The notes: generated by a model not told the origin, from the sequence alone. Shown: positions 47,201-58,787, counted from the first letter of the stretch. The stretch: 64,000 nt of DNA from Maylandia zebra (GCF_041146795.1 NC_135185.1:11691529-11755528); one strand, 5' to 3'. Numbers and translations: made by a program.

Positions 47201-49233
47201 TCATTTAGTATTATTTGTGCATTTGAGGAAAGATGCAGAGCAGGAAATCTGTGGATGTGTGGCAGGCGGGCACAGACACGTCTCTAGTGGCTATGGGAGA
47301 GCGTACCATGAATAAATTTAGCTCTGTCCCCAGGAGATTGCCTTCAATCACGAAGCATAAGGTGTCAATGCGGCGCCCTGTGTGCATGCACCAAATTACC
47401 TTCCACCAGATTGCTGAGCTGGGTCTAATAGGAATAGGGGAACAGACTGAAGAGGATGGACTGCTAATTAATCTGGCCAAAGTCAGAGCCCATGTCCTGG
47501 GGCTGCTGTCAACTGGTCAAGTTGAGGCCAGGGATGGCTACACATGCTGTCCAATAAGCAAAAGTATTTACTAGGAGGGCTTTCTAAAACATAAACGCAC
47601 ACAAAATCTGCAATCCGTGTTCAAAAAACAAACAAAAAAAATGCAATGACGAGGTTGACGTAATCGAATGTTTATGGAGTGCCAAACCCCAGAAGCCCTG
47701 TAATGCAGACTATAATCACCAATGTGTTTGTGTAGCATAACAGCAACGAATGTTTCCAGTAAATTCTATGGTGTACGAACCATAACATTAAAGGCCATAT
47801 CCAGTATTCAGCACAAGCTGAAATATTAACATGTCAATTTACATACAAATTTTCAGGCATCTAAAAGCGAAAAAACTCTTTCCCAAGCCATTTTCCCATT
47901 TTGAATAATAGGTGGCTTTCTCAGATCCAGTTGATTGACTAAACAAAGACATGACTAGTGCATTAAAGCAATTGTTTATTGCCAGTGAATCATGGCATAT
48001 GTATAATTTTGCTGTAAATGGTTATTAACCGATACAGAAACCATGGATTTGTGTAATAGCTGGTAATCATTCTACCTCAGGATGTGTTTTCTACCTCATA
48101 CGCAGGGTTAAAGAATTAGAGTGTAGTCAATTACATTTAGCAGGTCACAGAAATTGATTTACTGCCTAAGGAAATTTTTTTTTTTCCAGTTGGGCTCTGG
48201 CTCTGTGGTGGCATTCTGCTCACATAATCAAGGATGAGCGTTGCCTGTCTACCCAATCTACTACTTGGTCCCACAGGGAAAAATGACTTGCAGCAGGAAA
48301 ACCTGCATGAATACTAATTCGCCTACTTGGCTTTAACAGCTTTTGCAAGCAAGTCTCATAGGAATTTGTAGAATATGATGCCTTTCCATCTTTCCATATT
48401 AATTACCCCAATTGAAAATAGGGAGAGCAAAAGATGGGCATGGAGGACGAGAGTGACAGAGGAAGAGTTACAAGGAAAGAGAGAGATGGAATCATGGGAA
48501 TAGCTCTAAGCAGGGACTCTGCTCTTCATTCTAAATGCGGTTAATTATAATGTGATTTGAAGCATCTCGGGCAGAAATCTGGCAATCTAGATTTGGAGCT
48601 CTCTGACCAGAGCCCCGGTTTGGGTCTCTTCATTAAAGCTCAACATAGCGGCCCTTCTCGTGTTCTCAGCTTAAGGATCACAGAAATGGGATTGAGGCTG
48701 GAATAAAGCTAGGACACAGGAGTTTGTTCAAATGTACGACACATGAACTCGTAGTCCTGTAGTGCCTTTTAAAATAACTTTAGCCAATAACGTCACTTGC
48801 CAAGGTGTATTTAAAAATCAAATCTTGCAGTTGAATTAAACAGAAAAACTTATTATTTTAATAAAAACTAAATATATATAAAAATAATTATAGGATTTGC
48901 TGTACAGCTGATAGATCTTCATGTTTGTGCAGATGTCATTGGGATAGCCAGAGGCAGTCTTTGTAATTCATTTAAATATGCTTTTCTTAGTGGCACCTAC
49001 ACCAGTGGAAACAAGGTCAGTGCAGTTAAATATGTCTTAGTGGTACACGTTTTTAATATCAGTCCTTTCTTCTGTATGAAAATGATTTGCTCTTTATGAT
49101 TATGAGAGTAAATTTTCCTTGATCAGATGCATACAGCGCATCCTTTTCATATAATGAAAAGTAAGTAATAGTTTTCCTATTACACTGCTATAAACATCAG
49201 AGTGGGATTCATCAGCATTTGGAGCGTTCAGTT
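44266..49233. other. gene-free block with candidate conserved non-coding DNA
   Basis: No transposon is recognised over 5 kb, a contrast with both sides. The stretches 46680-46880, 47080-47580 and 48180-48720 have even composition and many AATTA/TAATC/CAGCTG-type words. Open frames on both strands at 47.2-47.6 kb have no family. The block looks like regulatory DNA of the gene desert. There is a 9-bp inverted pair ACTCCCTGT/ACAGGGAGT at 46740 and 46823. Confidence 0.4.
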
Positions 49234-50130
49234 GTGCCCTGCACCCTGTCACGGCAGATGGCCCCGCCCCTCCCTGAGCCTGTTCTGCCAGACGTTTCTT
49301 CCTGACAAAAGGGAGTTTTCCCTTCTCACTGTCACCAATTGCTTGCTCACAGGAGGTCATCAGGTTTGGTGTTATTGAACTGTCTCTACCTTACAATAAA
49401 GAGCCTCGAGTTACTGCTAGGGCTGTGCGATATGACCAAAATCTCATATCCGGATATAAGAATTCTATCGTCCCGATAACGATATAAATCACAAAAATGT
49501 AACATTTCCTGTAAATTCAGTGAATCTTGGGCAGCTCGACTTGCGAGAAGTGTTTCCAGCTGCGCGTCATGTAGCTGGAGTTGAGTGTTTTAACTGATGC
49601 ATGAAACGATACATTTTTAGACATAAGTTGTAACGGCCACCGTTTTCTTTGTGAGTATTTATTACATGGCGTGCTGTGGGGAAAAACCTGTTCTAACGTT
49701 TGAGTCTAAGGTTTATTTTTTAGCAGCTGACGGCTCTTTTTTTACTTCTCATCCGTAAATAATCTGCTCTTTCACGTGATTCAGTTTATTTTGAAAAGTC
49801 TCAACAGGATCTTGAGCTTTATTGTGAAAGGTTTATGTGGAACATAAACAAACGGACACGCGGTGGTGTTACCGTCGTTGTTGCTAACGACAACGCATAA
49901 AAACAGGCGCTTGTCCGTCTGTAGTGTGGTTATTTTAAATATAAGTGAAAGAGAGAAAGAAGAAATTAATATAGCCACTACAGTGACCATCAAAATAATG
50001 AAAAATATTGCCGTAAACAGTTTATTTTGCGACACCACGAAACAAACGATAGCGTAAAATGAAACGATAGACGTTTTTATATCGAACAGCCCTAGTTACT
50101 GCTATATAAATAAAATGAAATCGAATTGAG
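49234..50130 (+). mobile_element. LINE-type 3'-end repeat, split by a hAT insertion
   Basis: It begins with CCCTGCACCCTGTCACGGCA and GGCCCCGCCCCTCCCTGAGC and ends CTATATAAATAAAATGAAAT, a 3' end I recall as widespread in fish genomes. The two halves (49234-49417 and 50103-50130) are separated by the hAT at 49418-50094. Confidence 0.55.
49418..50094. mobile_element. hAT-type element with perfect target duplication
   Basis: The ends TAGGGCTGTGCGATAT and ATATCGAACAGCCCTA are inverted repeats differing at one base. The 8-bp target duplication GTTACTGC is identical at 49410-49417 and 50095-50102. The 677 bp has no transposase. It is a sibling of the interrupted outer copy at 40497-42805. Confidence 0.85.
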
Positions 50131-50639
50131 AAAGAACTCGACATTACTCTCCTGCAGTAGTAATTTGCTAGTGTTCAGGCAGTGGTAGAAAAGCCATTGT
50201 ACAATCAGCAGTATCTTTCCTGTTAAGACTCCTTAGATGTTCAGTGATAAACACATCGACTGCAGGATCATGTGGTTACACGAAACAGATGGAAACAGAA
50301 TTGTTTGGATGTTTAGTGGATTTCTGCAGCAATACTGCAGTCAAATATTATGAAACTGATGGTTATTGACTGAAGTAAAAGAGCAGTTACCTAAAACTTG
50401 CACATTATTGTACAAGTAGACACTTTGATTTTAGAAAGTCACCTAGACTTATTTGAAAATGCCACAAAGATAACATAAAAGGTTCAAAATGTGAAATAAA
50501 ATAATAAATTATTTGTGGATTTTTGTCATCAGTGATGATATCATAAAAACGTTCAGAGAACAGTCATGACCTTAATAGTGTGAGGTTGCATTTCATTAAC
50601 TTTAATACAGTTTATTGGTAAAAGCACAGGACACCACCA
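50131..50639. other. intergenic, no gene seen
   Basis: Unassigned AT-rich sequence between two transposon clusters. It may include the decayed 5' part of the Tc1-like element that follows. Confidence 0.4.
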
Positions 50640-50746
50640 CTACAGGACTTGGGCACCTTGCAGTCACTGAATCAACCACAAACTCCTGTGCACACTAATG
50701 TATCCGAGAGTCAGATGTGAGAAAATCGGTCCGACAAGTAAACCTT

Positions 50747-51296
50747 TTTCTATGAGTCTGTGGTGGCCAGTGCGATCCTCTATGCTGTTACATGCTGGGG
50801 GAGCAGGCTGAGGGTCGCAGATGCCAACAGACTTAATAAACTGATCCGTAAGGCCAGCAATGTTGTGGGGATGGAGCTGGACTCCCTCAAGGTGGTGTCG
50901 GAGAGGCGGATGCTGTCCAAGATAAAGACAATGTTGGATAACACCTCCCACCCACTCCATGACATGTTGGTCAGTCACAGGAGCTCGTTCAGTGAGAGAC
51001 TGAGATTACCGAAAAGCACCACTGAACGACACAGGAAATCATTCCTGCCTGTGGCCATCTCCCTGTACAACGCATCCACTTAACACACTGTTTGCTGCTA
51101 CAACTACACATGTTTCTTTTCCAAATATTTATTTATAAGTGACTTATGTATGTATGTATATATATGTATATATTGTACTATTCTTAGTTAGCGTATTGTC
51201 TGTCTTGTCTTAATGTTGGTTTAAAATGGAGCACTGTAACAAAAAATAATTTCCCCCAGGGATCAATAAAGTATTCTGATTCTGATTCTGATTCTG
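50747..51296 (+). mobile_element. 5'-truncated non-LTR retrotransposon (LINE) with target duplication
   Basis: It encodes the C-terminal end of a LINE ORF2: YESVVASAILYAVTCWGSR, then RLNKLIRKASNVVG and ERHRKSFLPVAISLYNAS before the stop near 51083. After a 3' UTR it ends GGGATCAATAAAGTATTCTG and ATTCTG repeats. AAACCTT flanks it on both sides (50740-50746 and 51297-51303). The clade is CR1/L2/Rex-like by appearance. It is an ordinary dead-on-arrival 5'-truncated copy. Confidence 0.8.
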
Positions 51297-52049
51297 AAAC
51301 CTTAGACCAAATTGTGAAATGCAGCAGGACAATGACCTCAAGCACGGCAGCAAATCTCCCCAGTCAGAGTCCAGACCTGACTGAGAAGCTGTGGTGGGGC
51401 TTTAAGAGAGCTGTGCATAAATGAATGCCTCAGGCCTTAATGAACTGAAGCAACATTTTAAAGAGTGCTCAGAAGCTCCTTCACAAAGATGTGAAACACT
51501 GATACTCGTGGAAAAATAAATCCCTTCCCCCTGCTGCTAAAGATGCTACAGCAAGCTACAGAATCATGCAGTGCACTTACTAGGGCCATATTATGCCGTT
51601 CACAGTAATACCGGTATAATGTTAGGCAACGATAGGAAAATGAAATATCGCGATAGAATATGAGTAAAACGCGCATGCGCAGTGCCTTTGTTTTCATACG
51701 CACATGGCCGATTGTTGAGTGAAACAGATGAACCAGAATTGGTTTGTAAAAATGGTGCAACTTCAGTGATGTGGAACTGGTTTGGTGTTTGTCCGTCAAA
51801 GCACATTTTTTGCAGAACATGCGAGCGGCCGTCGTTATTGTCGTATTTGTCGGACTAAGATGCTCTTAAATCTGGGAGTAATCTGGGTCCTAAACCCCCC
51901 TCTTCAGGTCAAACGAACACTGCAGCATCACTGAGAGTTAAAAACTGTCTAAGTTCTTTCATCTTTAATAAAACGATCAGCATTGCTGCTTTACCAGGTG
52001 TAACTATGAAGTTTAACTTCCAGGCATTCATGAAAACAAAATGTATTAC

Positions 52050-52897
52050 GTCTGTGAAGGTTCTTAGTCATCCAGGTCATCATAGTCAAAGGAGCTTGCA
52101 AAGAAAAGCGTCTGGACTTCTTTAAGTTGCTTGAAGACATTTCACCTCTCATCTGAGAAGCTTCTTCAGTTCTAAGGTCAAATGGTGGAGAGTCCCAGAT
52201 ATAAACCTAGTGGGAGTTTCCCCCCACAGAGGGACAAAAGGACCCCCTGATGATCCTCTAATCGCCTGAGCCAAGGTGTGAAACTGGGTGTGGGTCCCCA
52301 TCAATGTAGAGAGACTGTGTCTCTACATTGGAGAGACCAAACAGCCACTTCACAAGCGCATGGCACAACACAGAAGAGCCACCTCCACAGGACAAGACTC
52401 AGCAGTCCATCTGCATCTTAAGGATAAAGGACACTCTTTCGAGGATGCCAACGTTCACATTTTGGACAGAAAGGACAGATGGTTTGAAAGAGGAGTGAGC
52501 GACCATCTTTGAACAGAGGCGGGGGTTTACGACACCAACTCTCTGCCATCTATAATCCAGTTTTGAGATCCCTTCCCAGACGCCTTAACGCCCACTCACA
52601 TCCTGGGCCATCTGACCTCAGGAATTCGCATGATAAGGTGGGGCCAGGTTTCACAATGAACACACCTGAAACTCTGGCTGATTGGGACCCACACCCAGTT
52701 TCACACCTTGGCTCAGGCGATTAGAGGATCATCAGGGGGTCCTTTTGTCCCTCTGTGGGGGGAAACTCCCACTAGGTTTATATCTGGGACTCTCCACCAT
52801 TTGACCTTAGAACTGAAGAAGCTTCTCGGATGAGAGGTGAAACGTCTTTAAGCAACTTAAAGAAGTCCAGACGCTTTTCTTTGCAAGCTCCTTTGAC
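52050..52897 (+). mobile_element. Penelope-like retroelement 3' end flanked by inverted repeats
   Basis: An 848-bp insert bounded by a 13-bp target duplication CAAAATGTATTAC (52037-52049 and 52898-52910). Two 214-bp arms at 52085-52298 and 52684-52897 are inverted copies of each other with only about three mismatches by eye. The centre encodes a GIY-YIG nuclease remnant. Penelope-like elements are known for terminal repeats that can be inverted and for GIY-YIG endonucleases, so the assignment rests on both. Confidence 0.75.
52300..52625 (+). pseudogene. GIY-YIG endonuclease remnant of a Penelope-like element
   Basis: The frame from about 52300 encodes LYIGETKQPLHKRMAQHRR (the YIG-type core and following Arg) and then HLHLKDKGHSFEDANVHILD and ERGV. 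Stop TGA is at 52510-52512. The expected continuation NRGGGLRHQLSAIYNP resumes in another frame from about 52511, so the reading frame is broken. The reverse-transcriptase part is absent. Confidence 0.7.
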
Positions 52898-53344
52898 CAA
52901 AATGTATTACATTTAACGGAGTTAGAAGTTAGCAGGAAGTTAGCTCGCTAGTTTCGCTAGTTACCTAAGCATGATATTGCATGTTCTGACTGAGAGATTT
53001 CTGGAAAAATTCAAACGTACAGCTCTGCTATCACTTCCAACATAAATGAAGACAGGAAACTAAACAGCAGTGACGTTTGTAGGGTTACTGAAGTTGGGCT
53101 AGCTGGTATATAATGATGTGCTACGTGATCGCTAGCGACACAGCTATGTTAGCATAACATAAACAGTGAAGCTGGAGGACGAACACTAACACTTTTCCAC
53201 TTATAAAAGTTAACGTGAAGGTTCTTCATGGTTAGAGACAAATGCAATCGCATGGCAGGATGCTGTAAACGGACCAAACTTCAGTCAGGAGAACAACTGA
53301 GATAATCAATCCACAATATGAGGTCAGTCATTAATATACTGCAA

Positions 53345-53425
53345 CAACATGGGAATAGAGCAGCTGCCAGAGAATTCAACATTAATGAATCAATGGTACA
53401 GAAGTGGAGGAAGCAAGAAGAATGA
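53345..53425 (+). pseudogene. pogo-type helix-turn-helix transposase fragment
   Basis: A short in-frame stretch reads QHGNRAAAREFNINESMVQK then WRKQEE and a stop. It matches the Psq/CENP-B-like DNA-binding helix-turn-helix of pogo-family transposases. A right-end-like sequence CTTATGGTCCAAAAAATGCG follows at about 53494-53513. It is an internally deleted pogo MITE within the hAT element. Confidence 0.55.
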
Positions 53426-54005
53426 GTTTAATAAAGTTTGATTTATCTGACTGCTTTGTTTCGCTTAATGTGCCTTATAATCCTGTGCACCTTATGGTCC
53501 AAAAAATGCGTACTGCACACTGCAGTTTAATGTTGCAAAGCACCTCTTTTTAACTTCAGTGGATATTAAAAATGGTTATGCGCAGGATATGTCAGCCCAT
53601 TTCTACTGGAAATGCCTTTTGGTTAAACTTTCAGCAAGGAATTTGCATTTGCACTGTTAAATTTTTATAAAGCTTTAATGTACATAAAAACCAGCTTCTT
53701 GTTTAAGTGAAAATAAATGGAAGGTTGTCTTTTTGCGCTAGTAATGTTGTGGAGTTGTATATTGTCTCGCATCAATTATATCGTCGGTTATATCGTTATC
53801 GCAAATTTTCAAATATATATCGTGATAAATATTTTTGGCCATATCGCCCTGCTCTAGCACTTACCTTTACACACACGGCTTCTGCATTTTGAATTTTAGT
53901 TAAATAAATAATTGCATAGTGTAAAAGGTCACGTGTTGCTGTTCATATGAAGTTCTAACCCTGATAGGTGTCAGATGGCTTTTATTACATCCTGTTACAT
54001 GAAAC

Positions 54006-54592
54006 CTTGGACGCTGACGATCATATTTAACTCCAAACTCACAAATATAATGTCTTTGTTATTTCCAACAACAAATGATAATTTTTCGCATGAGGAAGCC
54101 AACATGTTGTGCTTGCAGATTGTGAACAGTCTTAGTGCAAGGGACCTCTGGTTTTTTTTGACACGCCCAGGAATGCAGACCGTGATATGTATTCTATGAT
54201 GCTGTAGTGAAAAAAAAAATTCTTGTAATGAAAGATCAAAGTCCCATGGACATGTAACATCCTTCCATAAAGACGGTATCCAGCTGTAGATGGGAGCAAC
54301 TCTGCGCTTTTATATATGCCCACTGAAATCCTCCCTAAAGCATCATCATAATAAGGGTTTTAGGCGTCCAAGCTGAGCAGATTTTCACTTGGCCCTTTGT
54401 GTCAGAGAATCTCACCTGGCCTTTGGAGTGGGGGCAGAGGGGAGCAAACCTTCCTGCCCTGACTATGGAGAGACAGCCTTCCTCTGTAACCCACTCTCAT
54501 TCACAGACATCATTCATGTGCAAATCATTCTTGGACCTATTGTTCACCCACTGCGCTCTCAGATACTTGCTGAATCAAGTGATAAATGTAAT
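54006..54592. other. intergenic, no gene seen
   Basis: No gene. 54400-54592 has even composition and continues smoothly into duplicated block A, suggesting that A is in its original context here. Confidence 0.4.
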
Positions 54593-55942
54593 GGCAGGGC
54601 TGGAGATATGTTTCATATTGTGAAAACGTATAATAAGACTTATCGGAGCACTCGCATTTGTTGAAAGAGGGAGAACCAACTTCATGCAACTAGCTGGAAC
54701 AATAACCAACTTCAATTTCTGAAGAATAATATATTTTTTGTTGTTCTATTTGACACTACAAACGAACACATATTCAGCCTTCAGTGAAGGCACTACAACT
54801 GTAGCACTGTTGTTGCAGTTGTCCAAACTCTTGCCCTCAAAAGGCTACAAATGATCCATTTTAGTATGAAGGATGGCAGTAACATAAAGCTCCTAGATAA
54901 AAACTGTTTTTACAAATATCTATCAGTCACATTACAATTTAGGCGCTACAGTTTGCTAATCAAGGACTGTTTAAAATACTTCGACCACTTTATTCTACTT
55001 TAATATTAGCTGCACTGTTAGAAGAAATTTGGGGACGCCCTACAGACAACACTGAAGGTAATGAGACAAAATTATCCCACGATGAAATCAGACATTGAAA
55101 AAACATGAACAAACATGCCGAACAGAGGACATGTTGGTGTCACAGCAGGAAGAGCAGTGATGAAATTGATTACATTAAACAACAGCAATCTGTTTTGGTG
55201 AGCTAGCTCCGGGGTCCTGCTACACAAGCTAATGTGTAAATGAAATTGAGCATAAAATCAGTTTTTCCTTTTATGAGAAATCACAACGTCTGTTGTGAAA
55301 AATCTAACGTCTGTAACCCTCGTAAGTTAAAGGAATAAGTGATCATTTGCAGAAGGAATATTACGCTGCGAGTTTAGGAAAAAGAGAGTCCGTCAGTAGT
55401 TTGTCTTCCTCTCAGCCTGTGTCTATGTCCCAGAAAGCCACCTGAGTAATTTCTCAAGGTGTTGATTCCACAGACTGCCATCCCTATACACGTACAGTGC
55501 TATCGGTGGTGTAGAAACGGGCAGTAAATAACAGCCGCCCTTATGCACACACATCAGTATTTTCAAACTGCATCAACAAAGGCCGATTAGAAGTTGTACT
55601 CGCGTTATATTCTCCTGAACAGAAACAACTGATGTAGCTACAGATAAACTGCAGAATTCAAGGTGCAGGTAGCAGCAGGGCATTAATCGTGGAACAAAAG
55701 TCTCCGAGACGCAGGTCTATCAAGCCTTCCTAACAAAATGAACTGTTTTTGTTTCAGCGTTCAAGGGCAAAATCACTAATCCCAGCCAAAGTAAACAGTT
55801 TACCAAAAACTGTTGATCGGTGGAAGATTGTTTAACGCAATATAATGGTGCCGGATCTCTTTGAAAGAGCTGAAGCCTGTGTAATCAAAAGCAAAGCCTT
55901 TTGTCTCTTTAACACACATACCAAAGAAGCTGCCGAAGAGGC
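54593..55942 (+). repeat. 1.35-kb non-coding direct duplication, copy A
   Basis: This 1350-bp block recurs as copy B at 58788-60136. By eye the two differ at about ten single bases plus two small indels (a 2-bp gain and a 3-bp loss in B), so about 99% identity. It contains no coding frame, terminal inverted repeats or transposon motif. FOX-type GTAAACA and GC-balanced stretches in its second half resemble regulatory DNA. The sequence on both sides of A looks continuous with A, so A is the likely original. Confidence 0.9.
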
Positions 55943-56408
55943 CACATCAGAATGAATGAATATTTAATTGAGGCCTATTGAGGCAGAAGATCAAAATGAC
56001 CTTGCTTTAAATGATTATTCACTGATAAAAATAAAAGTAGGGTAGGACCGAATGGAAGCTGTACACTCAAGAGCCTTTTTCCAACGCTGTTCAACAATTG
56101 AACATGGAGACCTAGCGCACGAGACAATTTCTCTTAGAATGGTGGACAATGACCATATGCAGCCATGAGGTACTGTAGGTTGTGTGTTGAAGTGCAATTA
56201 CATGATGGTGTCTCCGTTTTTTCTCTTTGTGCACTAGGTTAGTTTGGTTTCTGATAAAGACGAATATACTGGCACCGCTCTCGCTCCCCTTTTTACCAAC
56301 TGCTGTTGTGTAGCTGGCTTGAGATGCGTGGTCCTCGTGTTCGATCGGTACTGCAGTGTTGCTGTCCCCAGGTGTCACACTTTAACCTTTGTTGTATATG
56401 GTAGCTAC
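55943..56408. other. intergenic, non-repetitive
   Basis: Continues from block A with even-composition DNA and contains the shared 22-bp motif at 56095-56116. No gene is seen. Confidence 0.4.
56095..56116. promoter_or_regulatory. 22-bp motif shared with 25659-25680, copy 2
   Basis: It begins CAATTGAA and continues CATGG and GACCTAGC, matching the copy at 25659-25680 at 20 of 22 bases in the same orientation. It lies 150 bp right of duplicated block A in unique-looking DNA. Confidence 0.35.
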
Positions 56409-57502
56409 AGGGATGGAGCTATGGGGATGCGTAAAGGTGAGTCACAGTACTCTATATAAAAACCGGTTCCCACTGTTTCAATTCCTTGGAATCGTTTGCC
56501 ACTTTTATAAACGATTCCCTTATCGATTCCAGTCGCCCCGAATGACGTCATCACGTTGAGTAGCGTCTTTTACCCAGTAGGAAACACGGCGCCTGAGCGG
56601 CACAAACGCTCAAAAGTTTGGTTACACTTTATGAGAAAGGATGACAACAGGGCAACGTGCAATACTTGCAAAGTAGAGATTTCATCAAAGGGAGGAAACA
56701 CTACGAACATGCAAAAGCATTTGCTCAAAAAACACGCGATTGCGTTCAACGAATGTCGTGTTTTTGATCTGCTCCGGACTAGCGAAGCTCAACCCAGCAG
56801 CAGCGGTAGCGTTTCCACGTCCTCTCCCGTTAATACTGCAGGTAACTAATCAATTAGCATTGCACATTATGTTAGCGCGATTTACCTTATTACAAAACCT
56901 GCTATTACTGTGCGTTGCATTTAGATAACCATGATGAGAGAGACAGAGTCTGGCTGGCTCAGATGCTGGCAGTTCTCGCTGCAGTCTACCGGTAGCGTCT
57001 CCTTTCAGGCCAGGATAGACGAATGTCACCGAGCAGTGTCTAAGTTTGTGGTCAAAGGCTTGCACCCATTTGCCACAGCAGATGCCCCCGATTTCACTTT
57101 GGTAAGTGAATGTGTTTAATTGTAGGCAGGGACATTACTGGATATTCTTGTGTAATTGCTACAGAATAATTTATGTTAAACTTTGTTATTGCTACAGGAG
57201 AATATTTATTTTATTATTTTACATATACATTTTTTTTCCTGGGGACCCTGTGACACCCCATTGAAGAGCCGTAGGCTGTGGATCTCTTAAGATCTCACTG
57301 TTGGGTTTGTAAGGCCATGTTACTCCTAAATTTCTATCTTGTTCAAAGAGAAGATATAAAACACAGTTCTAAGCTAATCGACTTTAGTGTTCTCCTTTTT
57401 AAAAAAAAAAGAATCGATAAGAGAATCGATAAGGAATCGAATCGTTAAACAGAATCGAAAATGGAATCGGAATCGTTAAAATCTTATCAATACCCATCCC
57501 TA
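56409..57502 (+). mobile_element. hAT transposon remnant with BED-finger transposase
   Basis: The left end AGGGATGGAGC and the right end ending TACCCATCCCTA are imperfect inverted repeats. The subterminal DNA is rich in GAATCG/CGATTC words on both sides. No clean target duplication remains. It carries a degraded transposase and lies between the two 1.35-kb duplicated blocks. Confidence 0.7.
56556..57116 (+). pseudogene. hAT transposase, BED exon plus second exon fragment
   Basis: The first frame (56556-56849) holds a full BED zinc finger: SKVWLHF, then ATCNTCKVEISSKGGNTTNM and QKHLLKKH, which supplies CxxC and the HxxxxH pair. It ends at a donor-like GCAGgtaac. After an acceptor-like tttag (ending about 56923) a second fragment reads FVVKGLHPFATADAPDF in one frame, the segment that follows the BED domain in hAT transposases, but with frame breaks. 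The catalytic core is missing. Confidence 0.65.
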
Positions 57503-58319
57503 TCCACACGTTACAAATAGACATTGTTGTGCATGTTATTGTTGCGCTTGCTTATTTTGTTAATCCGCATTACAAACGGTAAGAAGTATTTCTTTGGAAA
57601 TGAGCTACTACTGATCTTTTGCATTACTACAAATTACTCTTTCACTTTTCAAGCCATTATTGGGGGGGAAAAGAGCTCTCGTCTTTAGCCTATGCAGCCG
57701 TGGACCTTTTCCACAATAAAAAAAACTCAAGGAAAGAGAAAATTGAAGCGTTCCATAAGTCTGACATTGCTTCACACAAATGTCCTGTTTAGGGTTCCTT
57801 GCTTTGACAATTGTGCTTTTTTATTTCCATCTGAAAGGAAATGTGCTCGCAGTCAAGCAGTCTCTCTGCCCTTTGGTTTCACATTGAACCAGTGGGAGTA
57901 GTTTGATTGCTTATACTTTAGCTGCCATGCTATTACTGTGATCAAGGACAGCTGAGTCTACATTTGATAACTTCACATTTGATAAAGAGACAAAACCTTG
58001 AGTTCCTCATTTTATAGAAACATACAAGGAACTGAAGAGTCCCATCCCACCCATATAGTTTTTCATCAATTCCAATGTCAGTCATGTCAACTCGCACAAG
58101 AATCCACGTCTCACAATCATACTATGAAAACAAAACCGAACGCAGCCATGAGAGAGCAAGAACGCCTCTCAGGACTGTTTTTAAAATGTCATATATATAA
58201 ATAACCATCAATACTGCGTTTAACATGCAATTACAAAACATCATTATTGTATTTGTTCTTAAAATATGACACTATTTTAAGGATTGTATGGATTCAGGGA
58301 CCTCAAAGGAAGATGATTT
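57503..58319. other. intergenic, no gene seen
   Basis: No gene or clear element. Confidence 0.4.
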
Positions 58320-58787
58320 TTTTTTTTCTGCCTGTCCCATTTGGCTCTTTTGCCATCAGAATTATTGTCTAAAGGCGAGGAAAGATGCCCAACGGATTTA
58401 CTTTACCAAATTGACCATCCCAGCCTTGCCATAATGGTCTATTTGATTCATCTTTTATTGTTTATTTTATTTATTTATTTCACTTGCTAGATATGGGACA
58501 GACTTGAATGAGGAAAAGAAAAGGGAGAAAGGAAGAGGGGGGAAAAACAGTGGAGAAGAGGGACGGGGATAAAGGGCAAAAAAAACCCCAAAAACCAACT
58601 AAATAAGCAGACAAAAAATACATATATCAATCACCTGGATCACCTGTTGAGAAAGAAAACAAGCAGAAGAAAACGAGAGCAATACCATAAACAACATCAC
58701 AATGATATATGGGAATATAACAGTAAATACTAAATATTAAACATTATTGTGCAGCACGTAACATCGACAGCGCACAGTGTGCTTTGA
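58320..58787. repeat. probable dispersed repeat left of copy B
   Basis: T-run, CTGCCTGTCCCATTTGGCTC and a purine-rich GACTTGAATGAGGAAAAGAA stretch recall a fish dispersed repeat. Its boundaries are unclear. It abuts duplicated copy B directly. Confidence 0.4.

Larger units (their letters stand above)
51581..53856. mobile_element. hAT-type element, 2.3 kb, with further insertions inside
   Basis: The ends TAGGGCCATATTATGCC and, inverted, TAGAGCAGGGCGATATGG carry ATATCG-rich subterminal DNA. The target duplication GCACTTAC is perfect (51573-51580 and 53857-53864). The insertion site is inside the Tc1-like remnant. It contains the Penelope-like insert at 52050-52897 and a pogo-type helix-turn-helix remnant near 53.35 kb. 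No intact hAT transposase is seen. Confidence 0.8.
50640..54005 (+). mobile_element. Tc1-like transposon remnant interrupted by two insertions
   Basis: Three separated blocks (50640-50746, 51304-51580, 53865-54005) together follow the order of a Tc1-family transposase C-terminal half and 3' flank. The first holds GCAGTCACTGAATCAACC. The second holds MQQDNDLKH and an SPDL-like stretch near the last catalytic acidic residue. The third holds CGGCTTCTGCATTTTG and AAATAAATAATTGC. The frame is full of stops. The gaps are exactly the LINE at 50747-51296 and the hAT at 51581-53856. Confidence 0.65.

Noticed and set aside
47233..47574. 113-codon open frame on the + strand with an overlapping - strand frame
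   Set aside because: No family resemblance and both strands are open; better explained as non-coding DNA of even composition.
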